Assembly: GCF_030766725.1 (NCBI RefSeq)
Contig: NZ_JARQWR010000006.1
Coordinates: 62,001 to 126,000, forward strand
Direction: 5' to 3'
Length of the DNA stretch: 64,000 nucleotides
Source of the DNA: Flavobacterium aerium
GTDB lineage: Bacteria > Bacteroidota > Bacteroidia > Flavobacteriales > Flavobacteriaceae
The translations under genes and the position numbers were made by a program. Shown one piece after another: positions 36,590 through 45,924 of this stretch; position 1 is the stretch's first letter; every line of letters starts with the position of its first letter. The notes under the pieces were generated by a model. That model saw only the letters and a program-made list of their open reading frames with translations, did no database searches and was not told the DNA's origin.

Positions 36590-37657
36590 ATGATTGATTT
36601 ATATTCCAAAGTAATCACACAATATGAGCAAAATTTGCCCTTTGTGATTTATAATAAGCCGAATAATAAAAAGATTATTGGGATTTTTCAGGAAAATGAC
36701 CATCTGTATTATGCAAAAAGTTTTAATGAAGCCGGATTTATTATGGCAGCATTTGACAGCAATACAAGTCCGATACTGATACCAGCTGATAAATCTGAAG
36801 TTATTATTGAAAAGTTCAAAAAGAACAATTCAAAGCTCGATAAGAGTTCGGTTGAAAAGACACAAAATGAAGGCGCTAAAAATGCTTTTGAAGCTTTGGT
36901 CAGTAAAGCGATAAAAGATATTGAAGGTGGTTTTTTCAATAAAGTAGTATTATCACGTAAAGAATTAGTTGATATTCCAGACTTTGATCTAATTCAGCTT
37001 TTCGAAAAATTACTAAATTCCTATGCGTCCGCATTTACCTACTGTTGGTTTCATCCTAAAGTTGGATTGTGGATGGGAGCAACACCAGAACAATTACTCA
37101 AAGCAAAAGGAGATCACTTTAAAACAGTTGCTTTAGCAGGGACACAGAAGTACCGTGATACAGAGGAAGTCCTCTGGGAAAATAAAGAAAAAGAAGAACA
37201 ACAATTTGTAACCGATTTTATTTTAGATAATTTAAAGGGAGTTACAACCGAAATATTAGTCTCTAGCCCTTATACCACCAGAGCGGGTAGTTTATTACAC
37301 CTAAAAACAGATATACGAGGCACTTTAAACCCTAGTTTTTCATTGAAGCAAGTTTTAGATATTTTACATCCTACACCAGCAGTATGTGGATTGCCTAAAA
37401 TTATTGCTAAAGATTTTATACTAGAGCATGAAGGTTATGATAGAACTTTTTATACTGGATTTTTAGGAGAGCTTAATAAATGTTTTGGGAATGGAAAAAA
37501 CAATACAGATTTATACGTGAATCTACGATGCATGAGTATTAAAGATAGTCAGGCAACTTTATTTATTGGAGGCGGAATTAATAAAGGAAGTGTGCCAGAG
37601 AAAGAGTGGATTGAGACGGTTAATAAATCAATGATAATGAAAAAAATTATAAACTAA
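36590..37657 (+). CDS. menF: isochorismate synthase (chorismate-binding)
   Basis: 355 residues. Chorismate-binding fold: FFNKVVLSRKELVDI, WFHPKVGLWMGATPEQLL, TVALAGTQKYRD, the metal-binding EEQQFVTDFI, and CGLPKIIAKDFILEHEGYDRTFYTGFLG in pieces. It converts chorismate to isochorismate, first step to menaquinone, the main quinone in Flavobacteriia. The hotdog thioesterase upstream supports menaquinone rather than siderophore use. Its stop codon directly abuts the ATG of bshB1. Confidence 0.88.
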   Translation: MIDLYSKVITQYEQNLPFVIYNKPNNKKIIGIFQENDHLYYAKSFNEAGFIMAAFDSNTSPILIPADKSEVIIEKFKKNNSKLDKSSVEKTQNEGAKNAFEALVSKAIKDIEGGFFNKVVLSRKELVDIPDFDLIQLFEKLLNSYASAFTYCWFHPKVGLWMGATPEQLLKAKGDHFKTVALAGTQKYRDTEEVLWENKEKEEQQFVTDFILDNLKGVTTEILVSSPYTTRAGSLLHLKTDIRGTLNPSFSLKQVLDILHPTPAVCGLPKIIAKDFILEHEGYDRTFYTGFLGELNKCFGNGKNNTDLYVNLRCMSIKDSQATLFIGGGINKGSVPEKEWIETVNKSMIMKKIIN

Positions 37658-38377
37658 ATGATGAAATTAGACATATTAGCTTTTGGAGCCCATCCGGATG
37701 ATATCGAATTAGGTTGTGGTGCAACATTAGCCAAAGAAGTTTCTTTAGGGAAAAAAATAGGGATAGTAGATTTAACACGAGGTGAATTAGGAACTCGAGG
37801 ATCAGCAGAAATTAGAGACCAAGAAGCTGCTGCTGCTGCAAAAATATTAGGGATTTTAATACGTGAAAATCTACGCTTTAGAGATGGTTTTTTTGTTAAT
37901 GATGAAAAACACCAACTGGAAGTAATGAAGATGATTCGTAAATACCGTCCAGAAATTGTAATCTGTAATGCAATCGATGATCGACATATTGACCATGGAA
38001 AAGGAAGTAAGCTAGTCTCGGATGCTTGTTTTTTGTCCGGTTTAATTAAGATCGAAACTACCCTTGATGGAGTGGTGCAAGAAGCTTGGAGACCAAAGGT
38101 AGTTTACCATTATATTCAATGGAAAAACATAGAGCCAGACTTCGTTGTGGACGTAACAGGTTTTGTAGATAAAAAAGTAGAAGCAATTATGGCATATAGT
38201 TCACAGTTTTATAATCCAAATACGAATGAACCAGTCACTCCAATTGCTACAAAAAACTTCTTAGATAGTATAAATTACAGGTCTCAAGACCTCGGAAGAC
38301 TCATTGGAACCGATTATGGAGAAGGTTTTACAACCGAAAGATATTTGGCAGTCAATAGTTTAGAAAATTTGATGTAA
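37658..38377 (+). CDS. bshB1: bacillithiol biosynthesis deacetylase BshB1
   Basis: 239 residues. LmbE-type zinc deacetylase: AHPDDIELGCGATLA (His12, Asp14/15), TRGELGTRGS, and the HIDHGKGS motif with the third zinc ligand. BshB1 removes acetyl from GlcNAc-malate in bacillithiol synthesis. The C-terminal GRLIGTDYGEGFTTER is typical. The start ATG follows the menF stop with no gap, so the three genes form one operon. Confidence 0.93.
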   Translation: MMKLDILAFGAHPDDIELGCGATLAKEVSLGKKIGIVDLTRGELGTRGSAEIRDQEAAAAAKILGILIRENLRFRDGFFVNDEKHQLEVMKMIRKYRPEIVICNAIDDRHIDHGKGSKLVSDACFLSGLIKIETTLDGVVQEAWRPKVVYHYIQWKNIEPDFVVDVTGFVDKKVEAIMAYSSQFYNPNTNEPVTPIATKNFLDSINYRSQDLGRLIGTDYGEGFTTERYLAVNSLENLM

Positions 38378-38393
38378 ATTTTTTAATTTTTTA

Positions 38394-38424
38394 TTTGGAA
38401 AAGAAAAGTTTTGCCTTATATTTG
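38394..38424 (+). promoter_or_regulatory. promoter of tRNA-His
   Basis: TTTG (38394-38397), 19 bases, then TATATTTG (38417-38424): a textbook Bacteroidota housekeeping promoter. It ends 20 bases before the tRNA. Confidence 0.75.
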
Positions 38425-38444
38425 CAACCGCTAAGCAGATAAAT

Positions 38445-38519
38445 GGTGGTTGTAGCTCAGCTGGTTAGAGCATCGGTTTGTGGTACCGAGGGTCGCCGGT
38501 TCGAACCCGGTCATCCACC
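38445..38519 (+). tRNA. tRNA-His (anticodon GTG)
   Basis: The cloverleaf can be drawn by hand. Anticodon arm TCGGT-TTGTGGT-ACCGA presents GTG. T arm GCCGG-TTCGAAC-CCGGT. D arm AGCTCAGCTGGTTAGAGC-type. The extra G at -1 and C73 are the identity marks of tRNA-His. The acceptor stem GTGGTTG / CATCCAC has one T-T mismatch at pair 5:68. The CCA end is not encoded. Confidence 0.95.
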
Positions 38520-38526
38520 CAGATTA

Positions 38527-38557
38527 AAAAGCCTTGAAGAAATTCAAGGCTTTTTTT
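38527..38557 (+). terminator. terminator of tRNA-His
   Basis: AAGCCTTGAA pairs with TTCAAGGCTT around a 4-base loop and is followed by seven Ts, 8 bases past the tRNA. Confidence 0.88.
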
Positions 38558-38623
38558 GTTTATAATTTTTAGAAATGTATTTCCCATGCTAAAAAAATAC
38601 AATTCCTGTGATGATATAAAATC

Positions 38624-38659
38624 TTGAGCCCCTAGTATTCTAGAATACTAGGGGCTCAA
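38624..38659 (-). terminator. 36-base perfect palindrome behind the M28 peptidase gene
   Basis: TTGAGCCCCTAGTATTC and its exact complement flank a TA dinucleotide. It lies 22 bases past the peptidase stop. On the minus strand the following bases (AAGATTTTATA) give only a weak T tract, so it is an imperfect terminator or an RNA-stabilising hairpin. Confidence 0.6.
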
Positions 38660-38680
38660 TGATTAACGAGAATGTAGAAA

Positions 38681-39715
38681 TTACTCGCCTGACTTGTCTA
38701 CAACAGGTCTTTCTGCTCTATTGGCAAGTTCCCATGCTGTAACAAATACTAATTGGGCACGTTTCTTTAAAACATCATATTCAATTTTGTCTGGTGTATC
38801 GCCAGGTAAGTGGTAATCCTCATGTACTCCATTAAAATAGAATAAAGATGGAATTCCTTTACTCGCGAAATTGTAATGATCAGAACGGAAGTATATTCTT
38901 TCGGGATCATTTTTATCGTTGTATTTATAGTCTAGTTCTAGATTCACATATTTTTTGTTTGCGTCCTCAGAAATTGTATGTAAATCGCTACTCAAACGAT
39001 CTGAACCAATTAAATAAATATAATTAGGATCATCTTTGTGCTTTGGATCACGACGACCAATCATATCGATATTTAAATCTGTAATTGTATTTGCGATTGG
39101 GAAAAGCGGATGTTCAGAATAGTAGCGTGAACCATGTAAGCCATGTTCTTCACCAGTTACATGTAAGAATAATATGGAACGTTTAGGTCCATAACCATCT
39201 TTCTTAGCTTGCATGAAAGCATTTGCGATTTCTAATAAAGCAACTGTACCCGATCCATCATCATCAGCACCATTATATACTTGTCCATTTTTCATTCCCA
39301 CATGATCATAATGTGCCGAAATTACAAGTATTTCATCTGGTTTTTCAGAACCTTCAATGAAGGCCCATATATTTTCAGAATCATTTAGTTTTGGGCTAAA
39401 GGCTCTAGCCATATATTCGGCAGGTACTTTTTGATAAAAACTATCCGCTCCTTTTGGGAAAGACATGCCTATTTTTTTGTATTCATTAATCAAGTATTCT
39501 CCCGCTTTCTTTTGTCCTGGAGTTCCGGTATCCCGGCCTTCCATTTCATCCGATGCAACGATGTAAAGATGTTTACTTAATTCTGGAGCCGTAATAGTTT
39601 CCATGTATTTTTTAACATCTGCTTTGGCATAATCTTTATGATGCGGTGTTGAAGTTTTAATTCCACCACAAGAAAGAAGAGTAATACTAACAGCTAGAAT
39701 GAATGCTTTTTTCAT
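38681..39715 (-). CDS. M28 family metallopeptidase (lipoprotein)
   Basis: 344 residues. Lipoprotein signal ends TLLSC. A zinc aminopeptidase of the M28 family: HYDHVGM (first ligand), NGADDDGSGT (bridging Asp), TGEEHGLHGS (catalytic Glu and ligand), NIDMIGR (ligand) and SDHYNFASKGIP (last ligand His). All ligands are present, so it should be active, outside the cytoplasm. Monocistronic. Confidence 0.92.
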   Translation of the reverse strand: MKKAFILAVSITLLSCGGIKTSTPHHKDYAKADVKKYMETITAPELSKHLYIVASDEMEGRDTGTPGQKKAGEYLINEYKKIGMSFPKGADSFYQKVPAEYMARAFSPKLNDSENIWAFIEGSEKPDEILVISAHYDHVGMKNGQVYNGADDDGSGTVALLEIANAFMQAKKDGYGPKRSILFLHVTGEEHGLHGSRYYSEHPLFPIANTITDLNIDMIGRRDPKHKDDPNYIYLIGSDRLSSDLHTISEDANKKYVNLELDYKYNDKNDPERIYFRSDHYNFASKGIPSLFYFNGVHEDYHLPGDTPDKIEYDVLKKRAQLVFVTAWELANRAERPVVDKSGE

Positions 39716-40023
39716 TTAAAATTTGTTTTTATAATCACCGTACTAAAATAGGTATTATTACTATATGAATAGTTTTATGCTATAAAATTATTCTTTGTGA
39801 ATTAATAATGGTGTTTTACTGATATTTCAATAATATAGATAATCTTTTTTGAGGTATTCTAAGAATGATTTAATAAATAGATTTCTGTTATTAATATATA
39901 TAGTCTATCGAATTTATAGAGTATTGATTTTTATTTATTATTTTTGTTTCATACAGTAAGAAAATAGACTGTAATTATAGAGAGCAGGAGGTTAGACTAG
40001 TAATACCATAAAAATAATAATAT
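39716..40023. other. divergent promoter region, 308 bases
   Basis: No coding frame. A TATTTTTG box, matching TAnnTTTG exactly, lies at 39939-39946, about 78 bases before the hydrolase gene at 40024. The rest is AT-rich and featureless. Confidence 0.45.
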
Positions 40024-40773
40024 ATGCCTACATCAACAATAAAAGAGCAAAAATCGATGCCTCCAAACACGGAGTTCAAAGACGTGATACTTTTACATGG
40101 TCTCTTTGGGAGCTTGAGTAATTGGAAAGCTGTACAGCAAGAATTTTCGGAAGAATACAGGTTGTTTACGCCAGAATTGCCTTTGTTTAAACCCTTTGTT
40201 GGGACAAGTCGTTTAGATCGATTAGTTACCTTTTTAGAAGCCTATATTGAGGAGCATAAAATTTTCAAACCTGTTTTGATTGGAAATTCATTGGGAGGTC
40301 ATGTGGCATTACTGTATGCTTTAAAACATCCTAATAAAGTAGGGAAATTAGTATTGGCAGGAAGTTCAGGTTTATATGAAAATTCTTTTGGAGGATCATT
40401 TCCACGCATAAAAGACTATAGCTATATCCGTCAAAAAGTTGAAGATGTATTTGATCGAAAAGAAGTTGTCAGTGATGAGGTTGTGGAATCTGTTTATAGT
40501 ATAGTACAAAGTAGTGTAAAAGCTATAGCGGTAATCGGATTAGCAAAAGATGCACAACGTCAGAATTTAAAAAAGCATTTGCATAAAATAACCATTCCAG
40601 TGCTATTAATTTGGGGATTACAAGACATTGTAACTCCTCCTGATGTGGCGCATGAGTTTTATTTTTTATTACCGCATGCTAAGTTACATCTGTTGAATCA
40701 ATGTGGGCATGTGCCAATGATGGAACAACCAGAACTTTTTAATGAATATGTATCCGACTTTCTAAAGCAATAA
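40024..40773 (+). CDS. alpha/beta hydrolase
   Basis: 249 residues. LLHGLFGSLSNW (oxyanion region), nucleophile elbow GNSLGGH with Ser89, acid in WGLQDIVTP and His in NQCGHVPMMEQP. No signal peptide. The protein ends two bases before the sterol-desaturase-family gene, so both are likely co-transcribed and may work on the same lipid; substrate unknown. Confidence 0.9.
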   Translation: MPTSTIKEQKSMPPNTEFKDVILLHGLFGSLSNWKAVQQEFSEEYRLFTPELPLFKPFVGTSRLDRLVTFLEAYIEEHKIFKPVLIGNSLGGHVALLYALKHPNKVGKLVLAGSSGLYENSFGGSFPRIKDYSYIRQKVEDVFDRKEVVSDEVVESVYSIVQSSVKAIAVIGLAKDAQRQNLKKHLHKITIPVLLIWGLQDIVTPPDVAHEFYFLLPHAKLHLLNQCGHVPMMEQPELFNEYVSDFLKQ

Positions 40774-40775
40774 TT

Positions 40776-42005
40776 ATGAATACAGCACATTACATTGCTT
40801 TTGCAATGCCTGCATTCTTCTTGTTTTTATACCTGGAGTTTTTGTGGGCAACTCGTAAAAAGAAAACCTCAGTATTTAAATATGAAAGCTCGATTTCAAA
40901 TATTACGATTGGAATAGCGGAGCGATTATTGAATTTGTTTATTGCAGCCAGTTTTTATGAATTGTATTGTTGGATCTATGATAATTATGCACTGTTTACA
41001 ATTCCAAATACGTGGATAATCTGGGTGTTTTCATTATTGGTTACCGATTTTGTATGGTATTGGTACCATCGTTTGGGGCATGAAGTGAATTTTTTCTGGG
41101 CAGCACATATTGTTCACCATCAAAGTGAAGAGTTTAATTTAACGGTTTCGGCACGAATTACCACCTTTCAAGCTTTAATTCGGAATGTATTTTGGTGTGT
41201 ACTTCCATTTTTAGGATTTAATCCGACGATGGTAATTACCATATTAGTAGTACATGGAGCTTATTCCTTTTTTACCCATACACAACTAGTTAAACGAATA
41301 GGCTGGTTGGAATATGTATTGATTACTCCTTCTTTGCATGGCATTCATCATGCTTCGGATGAAAAATATTTAGACAAGAATTATGGAGATGTTTTTGTCT
41401 TTTGGGATAAAATGTTTGGAACATTTCAGAAAGAAGAAGAAGCTCCGCATTATGGATTGACTCATCCATTAAAAAGTCATAGCTTTTTATGGCAACATTT
41501 TCATTATTATCTTGAAATTATTGAGGCATGTAGGCAAACGAAAGGCTTTGAAAATAAATTGAAAATTATTTTTGGGAGTCCTGCTGTACTCGATCAAGAG
41601 ATTAGACCCATTCTAGAGAAACGTTTTTTGCAAGACAAGTCAAAATTACCACAAGGATTACATTTTAAAAACTATCTGAATATTCAAATAGCGGTAAGCA
41701 TTATTATTTTGACACTGTTTACACTTTATTTTGTACACTTTACAATGGTAGAAAAAGCTTGTATTGTTGCAGTATTAATGCTAACGCTTATTAATTGTGG
41801 CGCTTTGTTAGAACAACGAAAATGGATATATTACTTAGAATATTCTAGACTATTGTTGATTATTGCTTACGGATTATACTTTTATAATGCCTTGGAGTTT
41901 ATTTTTATTCCAGTAATAGTAATTATTATTTTGGAAGATACTTTTTCTTTAAGCAAAAGATATATTCAATATATTTATACAACAATACCAGCAAATAATT
42001 CTTAA
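40776..42005 (+). CDS. sterol desaturase / fatty acid hydroxylase family membrane protein
   Basis: 409 residues, about eight hydrophobic segments. The di-iron histidine boxes are present: HRLGHEVNFFWAAH, then HHQSEEFN, and HGIHHASDEKY. The arrangement and the C-terminal extra membrane segments resemble alkylglycerol monooxygenase-like (TMEM195/AGMO) bacterial homologues. It probably hydroxylates an alkyl chain of a membrane lipid. Linked with the upstream alpha/beta hydrolase. Confidence 0.9.
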   Translation: MNTAHYIAFAMPAFFLFLYLEFLWATRKKKTSVFKYESSISNITIGIAERLLNLFIAASFYELYCWIYDNYALFTIPNTWIIWVFSLLVTDFVWYWYHRLGHEVNFFWAAHIVHHQSEEFNLTVSARITTFQALIRNVFWCVLPFLGFNPTMVITILVVHGAYSFFTHTQLVKRIGWLEYVLITPSLHGIHHASDEKYLDKNYGDVFVFWDKMFGTFQKEEEAPHYGLTHPLKSHSFLWQHFHYYLEIIEACRQTKGFENKLKIIFGSPAVLDQEIRPILEKRFLQDKSKLPQGLHFKNYLNIQIAVSIIILTLFTLYFVHFTMVEKACIVAVLMLTLINCGALLEQRKWIYYLEYSRLLLIIAYGLYFYNALEFIFIPVIVIIILEDTFSLSKRYIQYIYTTIPANNS

Positions 42006-42038
42006 TAGTTTGAACCCCAATTACTATTTATTCTTTTT

Positions 42039-43490
42039 ATGCTAAAGAAAACCATCGCTCAAATTACCGAAGAGGCTTCCGAGCAGAACGAAAGTTCCTT
42101 AAAAAGGACATTAGGTCCTGTTAATTTAATTTTGATTGGAGTAGGATTAACACTCGGAGCAGGGTTATTCTCTATTACAGGTTTAGCCGCAGCAAATTAT
42201 GCCGGACCAGCCGTAACGATTTCGTTTATTATTGCTGCTTTGGGATGTGGTTTTGCGGCATTGTGTTATGCAGAATTTGCTTCGATGATACCCGTTGCAG
42301 GAAGTGCCTATACCTATTCGTATGCTACAATGGGAGAGTTTTTTGCTTGGATCATAGGTTGGGATTTAGTGTTAGAATACTCAGTAGGCTGTGCAACAGT
42401 TGCGATTAGTTGGTCACAGTATTTAACGCGATTTCTTGCTTCATATCATATTTATTTACCACCACAATTAACTCTTTCTCCTTTTGAAAAAGCAACATTA
42501 AGTGATGGAACTATTGTTCATGGAATAGTAAATATTCCAGCTGCATTGATTGTTATATTAATGACAGCCATTATTATGCGTGGAATGAGAGGCTCCGCTA
42601 TTGTAAATGGGGTAATTGTATTCTTGAAAGTAGGAGTAGTTTTAGTCTTTATCGCTTTAGGATGGCAATACATTGATCCATCAAATTATCAACCTTATAT
42701 TCCTGTGAATACAGGTGAATTTGGACATTTTGGATGGAGTGGAATATTGCGCGGTGCAGGACTCGTCTTTTTTGTCTTTATCGGATTTGATGCTGTTGCG
42801 GCGTCGGCTCAGGAAACTAAAAAACCAGGAAGAGATTTACCAATAGGGATATTAGGCTCTTTAATTGTCTGTACAATATTATTTGGGCTTTTTGCACACG
42901 TAATGACAGGGTTGGCAAATTATACTGAATTTGAAGGTAGTGGAGCGCCAGTTGCAATTGCGATTGAGAAAACACCTTTTGCATGGCTGAGTCAAGCTAT
43001 TATTTTAGCTATTTTGATCGGTTATACTTCGGTTATCTTGATTGATTTAATGGCACAATCGCGTATGTTTTATTCGATAAGTAAAGATGGATTATTACCT
43101 AAAATATTCTCAGATGTACATCTAAAATATAAAACGCCATGGAAATCCAATGTAATATTGGGTGCGTTTATTGCTTTGTTTGCAGCATTTGTACCGATTA
43201 ATGTTGTGGGTGAAATGACTAGTATTGGAACGCTTTTGGCTTTTTTAATGGTATGTGTAGGGATATTGATTTTAAGAAAAACAGATCCAGATGCACCAAG
43301 ACCTTTCAGAGTTCCATTGGTTCCATTAATTCCAATTTTAGGAATTGTAACCTGTTTAGGAATCATGGTTTTTATGCCATGGGAAACGTGGTTACGTCTT
43401 GTAGTCTGGTTAGTAATCGGTTTGATTATCTATTTGACTTACAGTAAGAAAAACAGTTTATTGCGACAGAAAGTGAGCAAAAAAGAATAA
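42039..43490 (+). CDS. APC family amino acid permease
   Basis: 483 residues with about twelve membrane segments. LTLGAGLFSITGLAAANYAGPAV (helix 1 with the unwound GxG, written here across two motifs), FFVFIGFDAVAASAQETKKPGRDLP (helix 6, the CAT-type signature) and RMFYSISKDGLLP match the cationic-amino-acid-type branch (YfnA-like). Substrate not determinable. A bidirectional terminator separates it from the convergent AraC gene. Confidence 0.92.
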   Translation: MLKKTIAQITEEASEQNESSLKRTLGPVNLILIGVGLTLGAGLFSITGLAAANYAGPAVTISFIIAALGCGFAALCYAEFASMIPVAGSAYTYSYATMGEFFAWIIGWDLVLEYSVGCATVAISWSQYLTRFLASYHIYLPPQLTLSPFEKATLSDGTIVHGIVNIPAALIVILMTAIIMRGMRGSAIVNGVIVFLKVGVVLVFIALGWQYIDPSNYQPYIPVNTGEFGHFGWSGILRGAGLVFFVFIGFDAVAASAQETKKPGRDLPIGILGSLIVCTILFGLFAHVMTGLANYTEFEGSGAPVAIAIEKTPFAWLSQAIILAILIGYTSVILIDLMAQSRMFYSISKDGLLPKIFSDVHLKYKTPWKSNVILGAFIALFAAFVPINVVGEMTSIGTLLAFLMVCVGILILRKTDPDAPRPFRVPLVPLIPILGIVTCLGIMVFMPWETWLRLVVWLVIGLIIYLTYSKKNSLLRQKVSKKE

Positions 43491-43494
43491 AATA

Positions 43495-43526
43495 AAAAGG
43501 CCCAGTTTATATCGCTGGGCTTTTTT
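43495..43526. terminator. bidirectional terminator between permease and AraC genes
   Basis: GCCCAG (43500-43505) pairs with CTGGGC (43515-43520), with A and T tracts on either side. Confidence 0.75.
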
Positions 43527-44412
43527 ATGTGGTATGCGATAAGTATTTTTTGCTAAATTCTGAGGGAGTTTCATTACACTTATTTTTAAAGAGTTTAGAA
43601 AAATAAGAATAGTCATCGTAACCTAGCGTCAGGGCAATATTAGTAAACGAATTTTTAGAATGAATGAGTAGCCTTTTAGCTTCTAGTAAAACACGTTCTG
43701 TAATTAATTCCGATGTGGTCTTTCCTAATAAAGTTTTGGTAATACGATTTAGGTGTTTGGGGCTCATATTCATCCAGTCGGCATATTGACTAGGTGATTT
43801 TTCGGTAATAAAATGCTCTTCTATAAGTTCTTCCAATTTTTGTAACTTATCTGAATAATTATTGAATTTTACTAATTTAGGCAATTGCTCATCCAAATAT
43901 AACCGGGTTAATTCGATGTAGGTAATATCCGTTAAGCTGCATAACTTTTGATTTTTTAAAACCTGATCTGAATTAAATTCTGCTAAAATATTTTGAAATA
44001 GGATTGTTGTTTTTTCAATTTCATGATCTTTTAAGTAGAGGCAAGGCGGGTTTTGTGTAGAATAAAAAAACGGGAAATTATGGATAGATTGGTGCGAAAA
44101 ATACAAATCATAAAAGGATTGCGAATGCAAAAATATATAACCATCTGTATCTGCCGAAAATTCCCAATGATGAGTTTGTCCAGGATTTAACATAAAGACA
44201 CTTCCCGGTTGAATTGGATACGCATTAAAATCTATTTCATGTACGCCACTGCCTTTTGTGAAAAGAACTGTAACAAAAAAATTATGTTTATGAGGAACCG
44301 ATATTGATTTGTGATAATGCTCTAAATGGTCAATAAAAGTATTCGCATAGAAATCATGATTCTGATCTTCTTGCCTAAATTGCTCAATATCTAGCACTTT
44401 TATTATGTTCAT
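43525..44412 (-). CDS. AraC family transcriptional regulator (cupin type)
   Basis: 295 residues. N-terminal cupin sensor (SVPHKHNFFVTVLFTKGSG, PGSVFMLNPGQTHHWEF) and C-terminal pair of helix-turn-helix motifs (SPSQYADWMNMSPKHLNRITK; TNIALTLGYDDYSYFSKLFK). Divergent from the DUF983 gene. Target unknown; neighbours give no clear hint. Confidence 0.92.
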   Translation of the reverse strand: MNIIKVLDIEQFRQEDQNHDFYANTFIDHLEHYHKSISVPHKHNFFVTVLFTKGSGVHEIDFNAYPIQPGSVFMLNPGQTHHWEFSADTDGYIFLHSQSFYDLYFSHQSIHNFPFFYSTQNPPCLYLKDHEIEKTTILFQNILAEFNSDQVLKNQKLCSLTDITYIELTRLYLDEQLPKLVKFNNYSDKLQKLEELIEEHFITEKSPSQYADWMNMSPKHLNRITKTLLGKTTSELITERVLLEAKRLLIHSKNSFTNIALTLGYDDYSYFSKLFKNKCNETPSEFSKKYLSHTT

Positions 44413-44524
44413 TTTTGTAAAATAGAGATGGTGAAATAATGTCCTAAAAGTACAAATTTTAGTGTATTTTATCTATGGTGTGATGTGTTAAAATAACGGA
44501 ACTTTGTATCAAAATAAGAACATT

Positions 44525-44908
44525 ATGTCACGTCTAGTTAGTATTGCCAAAGGAAAGTGTCCACATTGTGAAAAAGGAGATATATTTATTAGCAATGGGA
44601 ACCCATTTTTATTTAGAATGCCAAAGATGAAAAGTAACTGTGAAGTTTGCGGGCATTCATTTCATAAAGAACCTGGTTACTTCTTCGGAGCCATGTATGT
44701 AAGTTATGCACTTGCAGTGGCCGAGATGATTGGATTATTTATTATTGCACAATTCTTTGTGTCCAGTTATATCACAATTTTGATGATGATTATGGCTGTA
44801 GCGTTGATTCTTTCTACGATTAACTTTAAGTATGCCCGAATTATTTGGATGTATATTTTTGAGAAGAAAGCAGAGAGTCCCCAATCAACGACTATACACC
44901 CAAAATAA
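44525..44908 (+). CDS. DUF983 family membrane protein
   Basis: 127 residues from the ATG at 44525 (MSRLVSIAKGKCPHCEKGD). Two CxxC pairs (CPHC and CEVC) form a likely zinc ribbon, followed by EPGYFFGAMYVSYA and two membrane helices. This matches DUF983. Function unknown; members are often near oxidase or lipid genes. Confidence 0.9.
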   Translation: MSRLVSIAKGKCPHCEKGDIFISNGNPFLFRMPKMKSNCEVCGHSFHKEPGYFFGAMYVSYALAVAEMIGLFIIAQFFVSSYITILMMIMAVALILSTINFKYARIIWMYIFEKKAESPQSTTIHPK

Positions 44909-44916
44909 TTAAAGGT

Positions 44917-45690
44917 TTATTTTGTCATAGTCTCATTTAGAAAGAGAAGCAAGTGTTGCCAAGATCTTTTTGCAGCTACCTCATTGTAGGCAGCTCCTTT
45001 AGAATTGTCATTCCCAGCTTCTTTTTCTGTAAAAGCATGTACAGCATTTGCATAATAAATCATTTGCCAATCGGCTTTATTATCTCTCATTTCTTGTTGG
45101 AAAGCAAGTATTTCTTTTTCTGATACAAACGGATCATCTGCACCATGACATATCAGAACTTTAGGGTTGATCATTTCTATTGCCCGGGTTGCCTCTTTAC
45201 CAAGTCCACCATGAAACGAAACAATACCTTTGAAAGGGAAATTTGCGCGAGCTGCTTCTATGGCTCCTGTCCCTCCAAAGCAGTAACCAATCACTACAAG
45301 ATTATCTGCATTAGCTCCCATCTTAATTAATTCTTTACGTGCTAAGTCGATACGGTTCAAATATGATTTATAATCTTTTTTGTATTTCCCTGCTATTGCG
45401 CCAGCTTCTGTAGCGTCTTTCGGGTAATTTCCTTCTCCGTAGATGTCAGCAATAAATGCATGATATCCTAATTTAGATAAAGCTTCAGCAGCCTCTTTGG
45501 TATTATTATCAATTCCTTTCCATGCAGGTAAAATTAAAATTCCTGGATTTTTGGAATTAGCATTTTTAGGAGTGACAGAGATACCATTTAGTTTGGTAGT
45601 TCCATCGTTGTAACGAATTGGCTTAAGTTGTGCATTCATAAGTTGTGGTATGAAAAAGCAAGTTAACAGTAGGAGTGTATATCTTTTCAT
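44917..45690 (-). CDS. secreted dienelactone hydrolase family protein
   Basis: 257 residues. Signal peptide ends QLMNAQ. Alpha/beta hydrolase of the dienelactone hydrolase type with Cys nucleophile in IGYCFGGTG, Asp in GADDPFVSE and His in AVHAFTEKEAG. Such secreted relatives in Bacteroidota have undefined ester substrates. Convergent with DUF983. Confidence 0.9.
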   Translation of the reverse strand: MKRYTLLLLTCFFIPQLMNAQLKPIRYNDGTTKLNGISVTPKNANSKNPGILILPAWKGIDNNTKEAAEALSKLGYHAFIADIYGEGNYPKDATEAGAIAGKYKKDYKSYLNRIDLARKELIKMGANADNLVVIGYCFGGTGAIEAARANFPFKGIVSFHGGLGKEATRAIEMINPKVLICHGADDPFVSEKEILAFQQEMRDNKADWQMIYYANAVHAFTEKEAGNDNSKGAAYNEVAAKRSWQHLLLFLNETMTK

Positions 45691-45924
45691 CAGATTCCAT
45701 TTAATGGTTGATATACAAATATAAAAAGATGAAAACGTTAAAAATCATTTTTTAAGAACTATTTCATACAATAGAGTCTTGATACATAACGTTCTATAAA
45801 TAGGTGTTTAGAACTAAAGCATCCCATTAATATTAATAAACGTGATATAAAAGAATATTCTTGTAATCGATGAGATTAACTCATAAATTTGAAATTCTTA
45901 TTTATATAGATTCTTTTAAAAAGT

